The notes under the pieces were generated by a model, which saw nothing but the letters and a program-made list of their open reading frames with translations, ran no database searches and was not told the origin of the DNA. From Curtobacterium flaccumfaciens UCD-AKU (GTDB taxonomy: Bacteria; Actinomycetota; Actinomycetes; Actinomycetales; Microbacteriaceae), in NCBI RefSeq assembly GCF_000349565.1, contig NZ_KB714617.1, positions 1 through 64,000 of the forward strand: a DNA stretch of 64,000 nucleotides. Direction: 5' to 3'. This document shows, one piece after another, positions 25,374-37,691 of this stretch. Every line of letters begins with the position of its first letter. The first letter of the stretch is position 1. A program made the position numbers and the translations under genes.

Positions 25374-26383
25374 ACGGCAGCCGCGGTTCCCAGCCGACCA
25401 TCCTCGACGTCGCCGCACGTGCGGGTGTCTCGAAGTCGGCGGTGAGCCGGGTCCTCTCCGGAACAGGTCGGTTCTCCGACGAGACGCGTGAGCGAGTCGA
25501 ACGCGCCGCGACCGAGCTCGGGTACGTCGCGAACGCGATGGCCCGCGGGCTGGTCAGCGGGCGCACGAACACGATCGGGATGCTCGTCCGTGACGCCTCG
25601 TCGATGGTCTACACCGCACTGCACGCCGTGATGGAGCGCCGCGCATCGGAGCTCGGCTACCGCGTCGTCACCACGACGGGCGTCGGCCGGGTCGAGGACG
25701 AGAAGTCCGCCCTCGCCGCCCTCGTGTCGATGCGCGTCGACGGCCTGGTCGTGTGCAGCGGCCTGATGCCGTCCGCCGACATCGCCGAGTTCGCGCCCCG
25801 CATCGCCACCGTCGTCGCCGGTCGGCCCGAGCTGCACCCGGCGCTCTCGAGCGTCTACTGCGACGAGGTCGACGGTGGGGCTTCCATCGCGGACGCCGTC
25901 GCCGATGCCGGCCACACCACGGCAGTGGTGTTCACGGTCCCGCTCGACGACGCCATCACGCAGCACGCGCGATCATCGGCGATGGTCGAGCGGCTCCGAG
26001 CACGTGGCGTCCGGGTGCTCGACATCGACGCGAGCTTCGTGCGGCCACCCGACGACCTCGCCGCCGACCTGGTGGACGCCGTGCAGGAGTCGGGCGTGAC
26101 CGCGGTGATGTGTCCGACCGACCGGCTCATGCTCGACGTGTGCGAGGCGCTCGCCCGCCGCGGTGTCGAGGTCCCGCGCGACCTCTCCGTCACCGGGTTC
26201 GACGGCGTCTACCCGCTGGCGAGCGACTGGATCGGCTTCACGACACTCGAGCAACCGATCGAGCGCATCGGCCGCGAGGCCATCGACCTGGTCATCGGCC
26301 GCATCGACGACCCCACGCGCCCGGTCGAGCACCGGTCACTGCGCGGCACCGTGATCCCCGGCCGCACCCTGCTCCCCCGCTGA
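25370..26383 (+). CDS. LacI family transcriptional regulator
   Basis: A 337-residue LacI/GalR repressor. The N-terminal helix-turn-helix is TILDVAARAGVSKSAVSRVLSGTGRFSDETRERV, the hinge helix region is NAMARGLVSGRTNTIGMLV, and a periplasmic-binding-like effector domain follows, with VTGFDGVYPLASDWIGFTTLEQP near the end. GTG 25370 overlaps the DUF3054 stop. It probably represses a carbon or phosphate-ester uptake operon. The closest candidate target is the importer operon 2 kb away, whose upstream palindrome GGGAACGTTCCC has LacI-operator form. Confidence 0.9.
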   Translation: MNGSRGSQPTILDVAARAGVSKSAVSRVLSGTGRFSDETRERVERAATELGYVANAMARGLVSGRTNTIGMLVRDASSMVYTALHAVMERRASELGYRVVTTTGVGRVEDEKSALAALVSMRVDGLVVCSGLMPSADIAEFAPRIATVVAGRPELHPALSSVYCDEVDGGASIADAVADAGHTTAVVFTVPLDDAITQHARSSAMVERLRARGVRVLDIDASFVRPPDDLAADLVDAVQESGVTAVMCPTDRLMLDVCEALARRGVEVPRDLSVTGFDGVYPLASDWIGFTTLEQPIERIGREAIDLVIGRIDDPTRPVEHRSLRGTVIPGRTLLPR

Positions 26384-26395
26384 CGCCGGCCCGCT

Positions 26396-26600
26396 GACCT
26401 CGCACGGTGCGCGTCGACTCACCCCGTGCAGGCTCCGGGCACCGCGCACGGTGCGAGGTCGCGCAAACCCGCGCACGATTCGTGATGCGGTGCGAGGTTC
26501 GAGAAGCACGCACGGTGCGAGGTTCGTCAAGCGGTGCCACCGTGGTGGCTCGGTGCGGCGCTACAAGCGCGCACCGAGCGGTCAACCTCGCACGGGCCGA
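26396..26600. repeat. Cluster of CGCACGGTGCG palindromes
   Basis: At least five copies or near copies lie between the LacI stop and the following gene, mostly in the CGCACGGTGCG orientation and often followed by AGG. The 275-bp gap holds no gene. Confidence 0.65.
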
Positions 26601-26658
26601 CACAGACAGCACCGTGCGGCTTCCGCCCACGGCCACGCCCGCAGCCGCCCGCCCCCGC

Positions 26659-27312
26659 CTAGAACAAGCCCGAGCGCGGCCCGTCCTCCGGACCGTCGAA
26701 CCCGCGGAACATGTCGGACACCAGCGCCTCGATCTGCGGCTCGACCAGGCGTTCGACGGCCTCGGCGATCCGCGGGCGGTGGTCGATGAGCGCCAGGCAC
26801 ACCGCGGTACCGGTCGACCGAGCGCACTCGTCGGACAGCGCGATCTCGTGCCGGAGCGCGGCCTTCGCCTCGTCGGACAACGGCTCGCGCGGCGTCTGCT
26901 CCCCCGCGCCGGTGCCGGCCAGCTCGCCGAGCGTGAACAGGAACGGCGACCCCGGCGACGGCTCGGGGTCCACGTCGAGGCCCTGGAACTCAGGCGACAA
27001 CCCCTCGGCCGGCTGGTACCCCGCGTGCCGCTTCCGGGCCGCCGCGCGCTCGAGCTCACGCTGCAGCAACGGCAGGTTCTTCGCCGTGTAGTCGTCGACG
27101 GCGTCCTCGACGATGGTCGAGATCCGCCCGATCAGCGCGTGCTGGACGGCGTGCGGCACGTCGGGTCCGAACCCCGCGGCCGCGGCGATCGGGGATCCGG
27201 TGCACTTCCGGCAGATGCGCGTGCGCGGGCGGGCGGTCCCGATCTGCCAGCGCGGCAGCCAGCGCAGCCACAGGTCGACCGCGCCCCGCACGCGCCCGTC
27301 GATGCCGTCCAT
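26659..27312 (-). CDS. Conserved hypothetical protein with a CxxC pair
   Basis: A 217-residue protein I do not recognise as a characterised family. It has a basic Trp-rich start (LWLRWLPRWQIG), a single RICRKC motif, a central helical region, and an acidic Pro/Gly-rich stretch before a helical C-terminus ending MFRGFDGPEDGPRSGLF. There are no obvious membrane helices. Similar proteins are common in Microbacteriaceae. TACTGT six bases before the ATG suggests a leaderless transcript. It lies downstream of the DUF3097 gene on the same strand, but with its own promoter. Confidence 0.75.
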   Translation of the reverse strand: MDGIDGRVRGAVDLWLRWLPRWQIGTARPRTRICRKCTGSPIAAAAGFGPDVPHAVQHALIGRISTIVEDAVDDYTAKNLPLLQRELERAAARKRHAGYQPAEGLSPEFQGLDVDPEPSPGSPFLFTLGELAGTGAGEQTPREPLSDEAKAALRHEIALSDECARSTGTAVCLALIDHRPRIAEAVERLVEPQIEALVSDMFRGFDGPEDGPRSGLF

Positions 27313-27318
27313 CCCCCA

Positions 27319-27324
27319 ACAGTA
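27319..27324 (-). promoter_or_regulatory. -10 box, leaderless hypothetical gene
   Basis: Minus-strand TACTGT is followed by the six bases TGGGGG and then the ATG at 27312. Confidence 0.5.
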
Positions 27325-27382
27325 GGCCTGGAGGCGCGGATCACCCCCGGCGCACCGCGCCGGTCGGGCAATCCGCCGGTCC

Positions 27383-28342
27383 TCAGGCCTGTGGTTCCGT
27401 CACGAAGTCGATCAGCTCCTCGACGCGGCCGAGCAGCTCCGGCTCGAGGTCGGCGAAGGTGCGCACCTGCCCGAGGATCCGCTGCCATGCCCGAGCGATG
27501 TCGGCCTGCTCGGCGTGCGGCCACCCGAGCGCCTGGCAGATGCCCGCCTTCCACTCGATCGAGCGCGGGATCGTCGGCCACGCCCGCAGCCCGACCCGCG
27601 CCGGCTTGACCGACTGCCAGACGTCGACGAACGGGTGCCCGACGACGAGCACGTGCGCGCCCCACTTGCCGCGCATCACGGCGTCGGCGAAGCGGGACTC
27701 CTTCGACCCGGGCACCAGGTGGTCGACGAGCACCCCGACCCGCCGCTCCCGCGTCGGCTGGAACTCGTCGAGCACCGCGGCCAGGTTGTCGACGCCGGAG
27801 AGTTCCTCGACCACGACGCCCTCGACGCGCAGGTCGGCGCCCCAGACCTTCTCGACGAGTTCGGCGTCGTGCTTGCCCTCGACCATGATGCGGCTGGGGA
27901 GCGCCACCCGAGCACGCTGCGACTCCACGGCGAACGATCCGGACGCGGTGCGGAGGCGACCACCGTCGGACGCCTGCCGCACGGCGGGCGCGGCCCCGGG
28001 CCTCCAGTCCGCGTGCACGGCACCGACGGAACCAGCAGCACCAGCCCGGCCAGCGGCACCCCCGGCAGAACGACCGACCGGCGCCGACGGCCGCCCCAGC
28101 GTCACCAACTCACCCTCGAGCAGGAACTGCCCGGTGAAGGGGAAGGAGCGCGTGCGGCCCTTCCAGTCCTCGAGCGCGATGTTGCCCGCCTCGAGCCCCA
28201 CCACGGCACCGGCCCACCCGGAGTCCGGGTCCTCGAGCACCATGTCCCGTTCGAGCGGCACCTGCCGCACCTTCTTCACCCCGCGCGAGCGCCAGTCCCC
28301 CGAGAGCACATCGCCGCCGTACCGGTCGTCGTCCACCCGCAC
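27383..28342 (-). CDS. DUF3097 family protein
   Basis: A 319-residue actinobacterial DUF3097 protein. The N-terminus DDRYGGDVLSGDWRSRGVKKV is the family opening, the first ~80 residues form a small beta-domain, and an Ala/Gly-rich linker follows. The C-terminal half (IMVEGKHDAELVEKVWG, GVLVDHLVPGSKESRFA, VLVVGHPFVDVWQSVKP) looks like a Toprim-type fold with acidic residues, suggesting nucleic-acid metabolism as inference. GTG 28342 and an in-frame GTG six bases later are both possible. It is divergent from the dehydrogenase gene. Confidence 0.85.
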   Translation of the reverse strand: MRVDDDRYGGDVLSGDWRSRGVKKVRQVPLERDMVLEDPDSGWAGAVVGLEAGNIALEDWKGRTRSFPFTGQFLLEGELVTLGRPSAPVGRSAGGAAGRAGAAGSVGAVHADWRPGAAPAVRQASDGGRLRTASGSFAVESQRARVALPSRIMVEGKHDAELVEKVWGADLRVEGVVVEELSGVDNLAAVLDEFQPTRERRVGVLVDHLVPGSKESRFADAVMRGKWGAHVLVVGHPFVDVWQSVKPARVGLRAWPTIPRSIEWKAGICQALGWPHAEQADIARAWQRILGQVRTFADLEPELLGRVEELIDFVTEPQA

Positions 28343-28416
28343 GAGGGTACTGTCGACGACGGCCCGGACGACGTCGACCGCGCCGGTTCCCCACCATCTC
28401 GACGGAAGGCCCGCCC

Positions 28417-29466
28417 GTGCGCGCAGCGATCATCCACGCCCCGAACGACATCCGCGTCGAGGAGCGCGACCGTCCCGGACTCCTGTCCGGCAAGGACGTC
28501 GTCGTCAAGGTCCTCGCGGCCTGTGTCTGCGGGTCGGACCTCTGGCCCTACCGCGGCGTCACCGAGACGAAGCAGCCCCGGCCGATCGGGCACGAGCTCG
28601 TCGGCGAGGTCGTCGCCGTCGGTGACGACGTCACGGGCCTGCACGAGGGCGACTTCGTCATCTCCCCCTTCACCATGAACGACGGCACGTGCCAGGCCTG
28701 CCGCAACGGCATGACCACCGGCTGCGACCACCTGTCCGGCTTCGGCAGCACGGACGCCCACGGCGACCCCGTCGGTGGCGCACAGGCCGAGTACGTGCGG
28801 ATCCCGGACGCCGACGCCACGCTCGTCGTGGTGCCCGGCCCGGTCGACCCGGCGCTGGTGCCGTCGCTGCTCACCCTGTCCGACGTCTTCTCGACCGGCC
28901 ACCACGCCGCCGTGTCGGCAGCGGTCGGCCCCGGCAAGACCGTCGTCGTGGTCGGCGACGGCGCGGTCGGCCTGTCCGCCGTCCTCGCGTCGAAGCGGCT
29001 CGGTGCGGAGCGCATCATCGCAATGAGCCGGCACGCCGACCGTCAGGCGCTCGCCCGCGAGTTCGGTGCCACCGACATCGTGGCGGAGCGCGGCGACGAG
29101 GGCGTCGCGGCGGTCCGCGCGCTGCTCGGCGGCGACCTGGCGGACTGCGGGGTCGAAGCCGTCGGCACCGAGGAGAGCATGGACCAGGCGCTGCACTCGG
29201 TCCGGCCCGGCGGCAACGTCGGCTTCGTCGGGGTCCCGCACGGAGTGCCGACGATCGGCACGCGCTACCTGTTCGACACGAACATCGCGATCGCGGGCGG
29301 CATGGCCCCGGCCCGGAAGTACATCCCGGAGCTGCTGCCGGACGTGCTCTCCGGCGCGATCGACCCCGGTCGCGTCTTCGACCTGGAGCTGCCGCTCGAC
29401 GAGGCCGCCGAGGCCTACCGCGCGATGGACGAGCGCCGGGCCATCAAGGTGCTGCTGCGCCCGTAG
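28417..29466 (+). CDS. Zinc-dependent alcohol dehydrogenase family protein
   Basis: A 349-residue medium-chain dehydrogenase. The catalytic zinc region is CVCGSDLWPYRG with GHELVGEVVAVG. The structural-zinc loop DGTCQACRNGMTTGC has an Asp in place of the usual first Cys. The Rossmann motif is VVVGDGAVGLSAV. Start GTG 28417 has GGAAGG seven bases upstream. It is a single-gene unit ending in a strong hairpin (29491-29545). The alcohol or aldehyde substrate is unknown. Confidence 0.9.
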   Translation: MRAAIIHAPNDIRVEERDRPGLLSGKDVVVKVLAACVCGSDLWPYRGVTETKQPRPIGHELVGEVVAVGDDVTGLHEGDFVISPFTMNDGTCQACRNGMTTGCDHLSGFGSTDAHGDPVGGAQAEYVRIPDADATLVVVPGPVDPALVPSLLTLSDVFSTGHHAAVSAAVGPGKTVVVVGDGAVGLSAVLASKRLGAERIIAMSRHADRQALAREFGATDIVAERGDEGVAAVRALLGGDLADCGVEAVGTEESMDQALHSVRPGGNVGFVGVPHGVPTIGTRYLFDTNIAIAGGMAPARKYIPELLPDVLSGAIDPGRVFDLELPLDEAAEAYRAMDERRAIKVLLRP

Positions 29467-29490
29467 CGGCGTGCGTCGTGGACGCACCGG

Positions 29491-29545
29491 CAGACGGACG
29501 GGAGGCACGTGGCGGCGCTGCCACGGGCCTCCCGTCCGTCGTCTG
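29491..29545. terminator. Terminator-like hairpin of the GGAGG family
   Basis: CAGACGGACGGGAGGCACGTGGC pairs with the arm 29520-29545, around a GGCGCT loop and with a 3-nt bulge. It lies between the dehydrogenase and the convergent methyltransferase gene, so it can serve both strands. Confidence 0.8.
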
Positions 29546-29574
29546 GTCGCGTCCGACCGCCGGACGCCGCCCGG

Positions 29575-30297
29575 TCACGCGTCGCGGATCGCCAGCACCC
29601 GGTGCGGCGCAGCCGCCTCGGCCCGCCACCCACCGGGGAGCACATCGCGGAGTTCGGGCACCGTGAAGCTCCGTCGGATGGACCGCAGGCCGTCGACCCG
29701 GACGAAGGTCCCCGTCGCGACGAGCGGTGACGCCAGCGCGTACGCGCGGTAGGCGGCCGACGACCGTCGGATGTCGGAGTGCAGGCTGCGTCCGCTCGCG
29801 AGCAGCTCGGAATCGGCCAGGAACCCCCGCCGTTCCTCGTCGCCCAGGTGGTGCAGCACGTGGTTCGAGACGACGACGTCGAACCGCTCGCCCGCCGCGA
29901 CCAGGTCGCCGCTCGACTGCTGCCGGAACGTCACCCCGGCCGGTGAGGACCGCCGTGCGGCGGCGATGGCGCGTTCGTCGGGGTCGACACCGACGACCTC
30001 GAGGTCGAAGCCGTCACTCGCCGCCCACCGCACCAGCGACCGGGCCAGGTCGCCGCCGCCGCACCCCAGGTCGAGCACGCGGCCACGCCCCTGTGCGGGC
30101 AGCGCGGGCACGACGTGCGAGCGCCAGGCCGCGCGCCAGCCGCTGACGAGCGCGTTCACGACAGCGAAGCGCCGGAAGGTGCGGGCGAGCGCGCGCGGAT
30201 CGCAGTCCGGGTCGTCCATCAGCTCGGTCAGGTCGAGCGCGCGGGTGCGCAGGTCGACGGCCGGGAGGCCCGTGGTGCCGCCGTCCGGACGGCTCAC
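29575..30297 (-). CDS. Class I SAM-dependent methyltransferase
   Basis: A 240-residue methyltransferase. Motif I is RVLDLGCGGGDLARSL, the acidic residue of motif II lies in VVGVDPDE, and FDVVVSNHVLHHLG is motif IV. GTG 30297 overlaps the stop of the type III PKS gene by four bases, so it very probably methylates the PKS product, as in quinone- or resorcinol-forming clusters. The N-terminal codons include part of a GGAGG-family repeat word. Confidence 0.88.
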   Translation of the reverse strand: MSRPDGGTTGLPAVDLRTRALDLTELMDDPDCDPRALARTFRRFAVVNALVSGWRAAWRSHVVPALPAQGRGRVLDLGCGGGDLARSLVRWAASDGFDLEVVGVDPDERAIAAARRSSPAGVTFRQQSSGDLVAAGERFDVVVSNHVLHHLGDEERRGFLADSELLASGRSLHSDIRRSSAAYRAYALASPLVATGTFVRVDGLRSIRRSFTVPELRDVLPGGWRAEAAAPHRVLAIRDA

Positions 30298-31433
30298 GCC
30301 GCGCCCGTGGTCGCGACGGGCACGCGCAGCGGCTCTCCGGCGAGCGACGCCTCGGTCCGCACCGCGGTGAGCCGGGCGCTCTCCACCGTCAGGCCGGGAC
30401 CGAAGGCCAGCGCGACGACCGCGCTGCCGTCAGCCATGCCGGCGTCGACGGCGTCACGGAGCACGAAGAGCACGGTGGCGCTCGACATGTTGCCGTGTTC
30501 CCGCAGCACCCGCCGGCTCGACTCCATCGCGCTGTCGGGCAGGCCGAGGGACTCCTGGGTGCGGTCGAGGATGGCGCGGCCGCCCGGGTGCACCGCCCAC
30601 ACCGGCACGTCCGACGCCGGCCCGCCGTCGAGCAGCGGTTGCACGGCGCTCGGGACGTGCAGGCCGACGAGCTTCGGCACGGCGGTGGACAGGACCATCT
30701 CGAACCCCTCGTCCCCGATGTTCCACGCCATCTCGGACGCCCCTTCGGGCACCACGGCCGTCGTGAAGTCGTCGAAGCGCAGGCCGGCTCCGTCCCGGGC
30801 GACGACCGCGGCTGCCGCACCATCGCCGAAGACGCTGTTCGCGACGATCTGGTCGGGGTCGTTCGAGGCGCGGACGTGCAGGGTGCAGAGTTCACCGCAC
30901 ACCACGAGCACGACGGCGTCCGGGTCCTGGTCGACGAACGCGGCGGCGATCCGGAGCGCGGGGAACGCGGCGCAGCATCCCATGAAGCCGATGTGGTGCC
31001 GGAAGACCCCGGCGGGGAGTCCGAGCTGCTCGACGACGTCGATGTCGGGCCCGGGCTGCGTGAACCCGGTGCACGACACGGTCACCAGGTGCGTGACGGA
31101 ATCGGGCGCGATGCCGGCACGTTCGACGGCGTCACGGGCGGCGCCGACGAACAACGGCGGGGCGAGTTCGCGGTACCGGTCGTTGCGCGAACCGGTGGAC
31201 GGCGAGCGCAGGGTGCCGTCGTCGTCACGGAAGGCACCGCCGGCACGTGCGGAGTCGAGTTCCTCGAGGACGGTGTGCCGCTGGTCGACCGCCGACCCGT
31301 CGAACGCGGCGGGGACAAGGCGCTGGCCGAGCCGCCCGAGGTCGGGTTGGGCAGAGAAGAGGTCACGCACCCGGGGCTGGTCGAGGGTCGTCTCGGGGAC
31401 GGCGGTTCCGATGGCGCGGATCGTTGCGGACAC
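30294..31433 (-). CDS. Type III polyketide synthase
   Basis: A 379-residue chalcone/stilbene-synthase-family enzyme. The catalytic Cys is in GFMGCCAAFPAL, the His in VWAVHPGGRAI and the Asn in REHGNMSSAT. It condenses a starter with malonyl-CoA units to give a resorcinol, pyrone or naphthalene product. The starter cannot be deduced. GTG 31433 has AGGA upstream. It forms a two-gene operon with the methyltransferase. No oxidoreductase or prenyltransferase is adjacent, so the cluster is minimal or split. Confidence 0.93.
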   Translation of the reverse strand: MSATIRAIGTAVPETTLDQPRVRDLFSAQPDLGRLGQRLVPAAFDGSAVDQRHTVLEELDSARAGGAFRDDDGTLRSPSTGSRNDRYRELAPPLFVGAARDAVERAGIAPDSVTHLVTVSCTGFTQPGPDIDVVEQLGLPAGVFRHHIGFMGCCAAFPALRIAAAFVDQDPDAVVLVVCGELCTLHVRASNDPDQIVANSVFGDGAAAAVVARDGAGLRFDDFTTAVVPEGASEMAWNIGDEGFEMVLSTAVPKLVGLHVPSAVQPLLDGGPASDVPVWAVHPGGRAILDRTQESLGLPDSAMESSRRVLREHGNMSSATVLFVLRDAVDAGMADGSAVVALAFGPGLTVESARLTAVRTEASLAGEPLRVPVATTGAA

Positions 31434-31497
31434 GGTTCATCCTGTCACCCGATCGCTGACGTGTCCCCAGGATGCACACGGCAACCGGGACGCACGG

Positions 31498-31528
31498 AGG
31501 GCACGGCACCGACCGGTACCGTGCCCTT
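31498..31528 (-). terminator. Terminator downstream of gatB
   Basis: A 13-bp stem (31498-31510 with 31515-31527) with one mismatch and a 4-nt loop lies in the gap between the gatB stop and the type III PKS start. No T-tract follows on the minus strand. Confidence 0.55.
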
Positions 31529-31543
31529 GCGAGGTGGGACCGC

Positions 31544-33049
31544 CTACGACTGCTGCGCGCGCTCGAGCACGAGTTCACGCACGCGTGCGGCGTCGGCCTG
31601 GCCCTTCATGGCCTTCATGACGGCACCGATGATGGCTCCGGCCGCCTGGACCTTGCCGTCCTGGATCTTGGCCAGCACGTCGGGCTGCGCCGCGAGCGCT
31701 TCGTCGACCGCGGCGGTCAGGGCGGAGTCGTCCGAGACGACCTTGAGCCCCCGGGCCTCGACGACCTGGGCCGGCGAACCCTCGCCCGCGATGACGCCCT
31801 CGAGCACCTGGCGCGCCAGGCGGTCGGTCAGGTCACCGGACTCGACGAGCGCGATGACCTCGGCGACGTGCTTCGGCGACACCAGGTCACCGGGGGCGGC
31901 GTCCTGCGCGTTGGCGACGCGGCTGATCTCACCGGTCCACCACTTGCGGGCGGCCTGCGGTGCGGCGCCGGCGGCGACGGTGCCCTCGACCTCGTCGAGC
32001 AGCCCGCCGTTGACGACGTCCTGGAACTCCAGGTCGGCGAAGCCCCAGTCCGCCTTCAGACGACGGCGACGTGCGACCGGGGCCTCGGGCAGCGAGGCCC
32101 GGAGCTCCGCCACGACGGCCGGGTCGGGCACGACGGGCAGCAGGTCAGGCTCCGGGAAGTACCGGTAGTCGTCGGCGTCCGACTTCGGGCGACCGGCCGA
32201 GGTGCGACCGGTGTCCTCGTGCCAGTGGCGGGTCTCCTGCGTGATCGAGCCACCGGCGGCGAGGATCGCGGCCTGACGCTGGATCTCGTAGCGGATCGCA
32301 CGCTCGACGGCGCGGAACGAGTTGACGTTCTTCGTCTCGGTGCGGGTGCCGAGCTTCTCCTGCCCGCGGGGACGCAGCGAGATGTTCGCGTCGCACCGCA
32401 GGTTGCCGCGCTCCATGCGCGCCTCGGAGACACCGAGCGCCCGGACGAGGTCGCGGATGACCTGCACGTACGCCGCACCGAGCTCGGGGGCGCGGTGCTC
32501 GGCACCGAAGATCGGCTTCGTGACGATCTCGACCAGCGGCACACCGGCACGGTTGTAGTCGACGAGCGAGTACTCGGCACCCTGGATGCGGCCGGTGGCG
32601 CCACCGACGTGGGTCAGCTTGCCGGCGTCCTCTTCCATGTGGGCGCGCTCGATCGGGATGTTGTAGATCGTGCCGTCGGCGAGCTCGACCTCGACCTCGC
32701 CCTCGTAGGCGATGGGCTCGTCGTACTGCGAGACCTGGTAGTTCTTCGGGTTGTCCGGGTAGAAGTAGTTCTTCCGGGCGAACCGCGAGGACTCGGCGAT
32801 CGAGCAGCCGAGCGCGAGCCCGAGCTGGATCGAGTACCGCACGGCCTGCGCGTTCACGACCGGCAGCGACCCGGGCAGCCCCAGGTCGACCGGGGTGACG
32901 TTCGTGTTGGGTTCGCCGCCGAAGAAGTTCGGGGCGTCCGAGAACATCTTGGTCTTCGTCGCGAGTTCGACGTGGACCTCGAAGCCGAGCACCGGCTCGT
33001 AGCGCTCGAGCGCCTCGTCGAAGTCCATCAGCGCGTCCTTCTGCGCCAT
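31544..33049 (-). CDS. gatB: Asp-tRNA(Asn)/Glu-tRNA(Gln) amidotransferase subunit B
   Basis: A 501-residue GatB. The glutamate/aspartate kinase-like domain has [55 protein letters not shown] and the [15 protein letters not shown] motif. A helical YqeY-like tail binds tRNA. It converts misacylated Glu-tRNA(Gln) (and Asp-tRNA(Asn)) using ammonia from GatA. Start ATG 33049 shares its A with the gatA stop (TGATG). The last gene of gatCAB. Confidence 0.97.
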   Translation of the reverse strand: MAQKDALMDFDEALERYEPVLGFEVHVELATKTKMFSDAPNFFGGEPNTNVTPVDLGLPGSLPVVNAQAVRYSIQLGLALGCSIAESSRFARKNYFYPDNPKNYQVSQYDEPIAYEGEVEVELADGTIYNIPIERAHMEEDAGKLTHVGGATGRIQGAEYSLVDYNRAGVPLVEIVTKPIFGAEHRAPELGAAYVQVIRDLVRALGVSEARMERGNLRCDANISLRPRGQEKLGTRTETKNVNSFRAVERAIRYEIQRQAAILAAGGSITQETRHWHEDTGRTSAGRPKSDADDYRYFPEPDLLPVVPDPAVVAELRASLPEAPVARRRRLKADWGFADLEFQDVVNGGLLDEVEGTVAAGAAPQAARKWWTGEISRVANAQDAAPGDLVSPKHVAEVIALVESGDLTDRLARQVLEGVIAGEGSPAQVVEARGLKVVSDDSALTAAVDEALAAQPDVLAKIQDGKVQAAGAIIGAVMKAMKGQADAARVRELVLERAQQS

Positions 33050-34596
33050 CAGATCACACCTTCCTGCGCAGCGGACTGCTGACTCTGGTCGAGGTCCGGG
33101 ACGGACGCGATGAGCGGTGCGCCCCACTGCTGTTCGAGCAGACGCTCGAGCGCGGCACCGTAGCGGTACAGCCGGGCGTCCTCGCGCTGGGGCGCCATGA
33201 GCTGCACGCCGACGGGCAGGCCGTCCTCGGGCGCGAGGCCGTTCGGGATGCTCATGCCGGGCACGCCGGCCAGGTTCGCCGGGATCGTCGTGAGGTCGTT
33301 GAGGTACATCGCCAGCGGGTCGTCGATGCGCTCACCGATCGGGAACGCGGTCGTCGGCGCGGACGGGCTGACGAGCAGGTCGACCTGCTCGAACGCGGCC
33401 TGGAAGTCGCGCTGCACGAGCGTGCGGACCTTCTGCGCCGAGCCGTAGTAGGCGTCGTAGTACCCGGCGCTCAGGGCGTAGGTGCCGAGGATGATGCGCC
33501 GCTTGACCTCGGGCCCGAAGCCGGCTTCACGCGTGGCGGCCATGACGTCCTCGACGGTGGCACCGTTCTCGGGCGTGACGCGGAGGCCGAAGCGCACCGA
33601 GTCGAACTTGGCGAGGTTCGACGACGCCTCGGCCGGGAGGATCAGGTAGTACGCGCTGATGGCGTACGCGAACGACGGCGCATCGATCTCGACGACGACC
33701 GCGCCGGCCGACTCGAGCAGCGCGACGGTCTCCTGGAAACGCTGCGTGACACCGGCCTGGAAGCCGTCACCACCGGCGAGTTCCTTGACCACGCCGACCC
33801 GCAGGCCGCGGAGCGTGTCCGCCTGCAGCCCTTCGCGTGCGGCGGCGGCCATCGAGGGCCAGGCGTCCGGGATGGACGTGGAGTCCTTCGGGTCGTGCCC
33901 GCCGATGACGTCGTGCAGGAGCGCGGCGTCGAGGACCGTGCGGGACACCGGACCGATCTGGTCGAGGCTGGACGCCAGGGCGATGGCGCCGTAGCGGCTC
34001 ACCCCGCCGTAGGTCGGCTTCACACCGACCGTGCCCGTCACCGCACCCGGCTGGCGGATGGAGCCACCCGTGTCGGACCCGAGGGCCAGCGGTGCCTCGT
34101 GCGCCGCGACCGCAGCGGCCGAGCCACCACCGGATCCGCCGGGGATCCGGTCGAGGTCCCACGGGTTGCGGGTGGGCCCGTAGGCCGAGAACTCGGTGGT
34201 CGAGCCCATCGCGAACTCGTCCATGTTGGTCTTGCCGAGCGGCACGAGGCCGGCGGCGCGGAGCTTCGCGACGGGGGTCGCGTCGTACGGCGGCACCCAG
34301 CCTTCGAGGATCTTGGACCCCGATGTCGTCGGCATGTCCTGCGTGCACAGGACGTCCTTGACGGCGATCGGCACACCCGCGAGCGGCCCGAGGTCGTCGC
34401 CGGCGGCACGGCGCGAGTCGATCGACTTCGCGGCTGCCAGGGCGTTCTGGTTGACGTGAAGGAACGCGTGCACGTCGCCGTCGACGGCGGCGATCCGGTC
34501 GAGGTGGGCCTGGGTGGCCTCGACGCTCGAGACGTCGCGGGCCACCAGGGCGTCGGCGAGCGCCGCGGCGCTCAGCTTGGTGATGTCGTCGGTCAC
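33049..34596 (-). CDS. gatA: Asp-tRNA(Asn)/Glu-tRNA(Gln) amidotransferase subunit A
   Basis: A 515-residue amidase-signature protein. The catalytic Lys is in [10 protein letters not shown], the Ser pair in [15 protein letters not shown] and [11 protein letters not shown]. It supplies ammonia from glutamine to GatB through the complex. GTG 34596 was chosen; its ribosome site is weak, but the upstream sequence GGCGAAGAACAGT is a 15-bp-period duplicate of the gatC end. It lies 11 bp after the gatC stop. Confidence 0.97.
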   Translation of the reverse strand: MTDDITKLSAAALADALVARDVSSVEATQAHLDRIAAVDGDVHAFLHVNQNALAAAKSIDSRRAAGDDLGPLAGVPIAVKDVLCTQDMPTTSGSKILEGWVPPYDATPVAKLRAAGLVPLGKTNMDEFAMGSTTEFSAYGPTRNPWDLDRIPGGSGGGSAAAVAAHEAPLALGSDTGGSIRQPGAVTGTVGVKPTYGGVSRYGAIALASSLDQIGPVSRTVLDAALLHDVIGGHDPKDSTSIPDAWPSMAAAAREGLQADTLRGLRVGVVKELAGGDGFQAGVTQRFQETVALLESAGAVVVEIDAPSFAYAISAYYLILPAEASSNLAKFDSVRFGLRVTPENGATVEDVMAATREAGFGPEVKRRIILGTYALSAGYYDAYYGSAQKVRTLVQRDFQAAFEQVDLLVSPSAPTTAFPIGERIDDPLAMYLNDLTTIPANLAGVPGMSIPNGLAPEDGLPVGVQLMAPQREDARLYRYGAALERLLEQQWGAPLIASVPDLDQSQQSAAQEGVI

Positions 34597-34622
34597 TGTT
34601 CTTCGCCCTACTGTTCTTCGCC
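34595..34622. repeat. Duplicated junction sequence between gatC and gatA
   Basis: ACTGTTCTTCGCC occurs at 34595-34607 and 34610-34622, a 15-bp period. On the minus strand one copy ends gatC and its TAG stop; the next forms the spacer and GTG start of gatA. Confidence 0.7.
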
Positions 34623-34907
34623 GAGGATGGCGGTCACGCGGAACCGTTCGCCGTCGGAGTCGGGCGCCCCGGAGAGCGCCTGCTCCTGCGTCAGCGTCGT
34701 GCCGACCACGTCGGGTCGGGTGACGTTGCCGAGCGGCACGGGGTGGCTCGTCGCCGGGACGTCGTCGGTCGCGACCTCGGCGACCTTGGCGACGCTCTCG
34801 ACGATGTGCGACAGCTCCCCGGTCAGCTTCTCGATCTCGTCGGGCGTGAGTGCGATACGTGCGAGGTTCGCCAGGTGCGCGACCTGCTCGCTCGTGATGT
34901 CAGGCAT
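34608..34907 (-). CDS. gatC: Asp-tRNA(Asn)/Glu-tRNA(Gln) amidotransferase subunit C
   Basis: A 99-residue GatC. The opening [34 protein letters not shown] and the later [16 protein letters not shown] motif are typical of the small stabilising subunit. ATG 34907 has GGAG upstream. It is the first gene of gatCAB. Confidence 0.96.
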   Translation of the reverse strand: MPDITSEQVAHLANLARIALTPDEIEKLTGELSHIVESVAKVAEVATDDVPATSHPVPLGNVTRPDVVGTTLTQEQALSGAPDSDGERFRVTAILGEEQ

Positions 34908-35097
34908 GGTGCTCCGTCGATCGGTTCGTGGAATGCCCAACAGTCTATTGGCTGCGTCGAGCGCGCAGGCGCGGCTGTGGACAACGCACGCCCGGCCCGG
35001 TGCCGGGCGTCCGGACCGGCAGCGGGCCGCGCCCCACGGGCACGGCCTTCCCGACGCTGGCGCGTCGTTCAGGAACTGGCGGCGTGGACCCGAGCGG

Positions 35098-37443
<2,346 letters not shown>

Positions 37444-37449
37444 GACGGA

Positions 37450-37455
37450 ACCGTA
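37450..37455 (-). promoter_or_regulatory. -10 box, leaderless PBP transcript
   Basis: Minus-strand TACGGT is followed by TCCGTC and the ATG at 37443. Confidence 0.5.
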
Positions 37456-37691
37456 GGCAGCAGGGCTGTACTGGTTCTGCCCTGGAACGAGTGCAGGCTG
37501 CGGTCGCGTTCAGGTTGCCACCCAGGCGGCCTTCGAGGCGGCGTCGCGATCCGCACGTGCGCACCGATCCGGCCGGGAGGCCCGCGGCGGCCCCGGCACG
37601 TCGGCCGGCGGTCACGATCGGGTCACGCTCACCGCGTCGTCAGGATCCGCAGGGCACCGCCCGTCGGGCACGGCCCGTCAGTCACGGCCCG

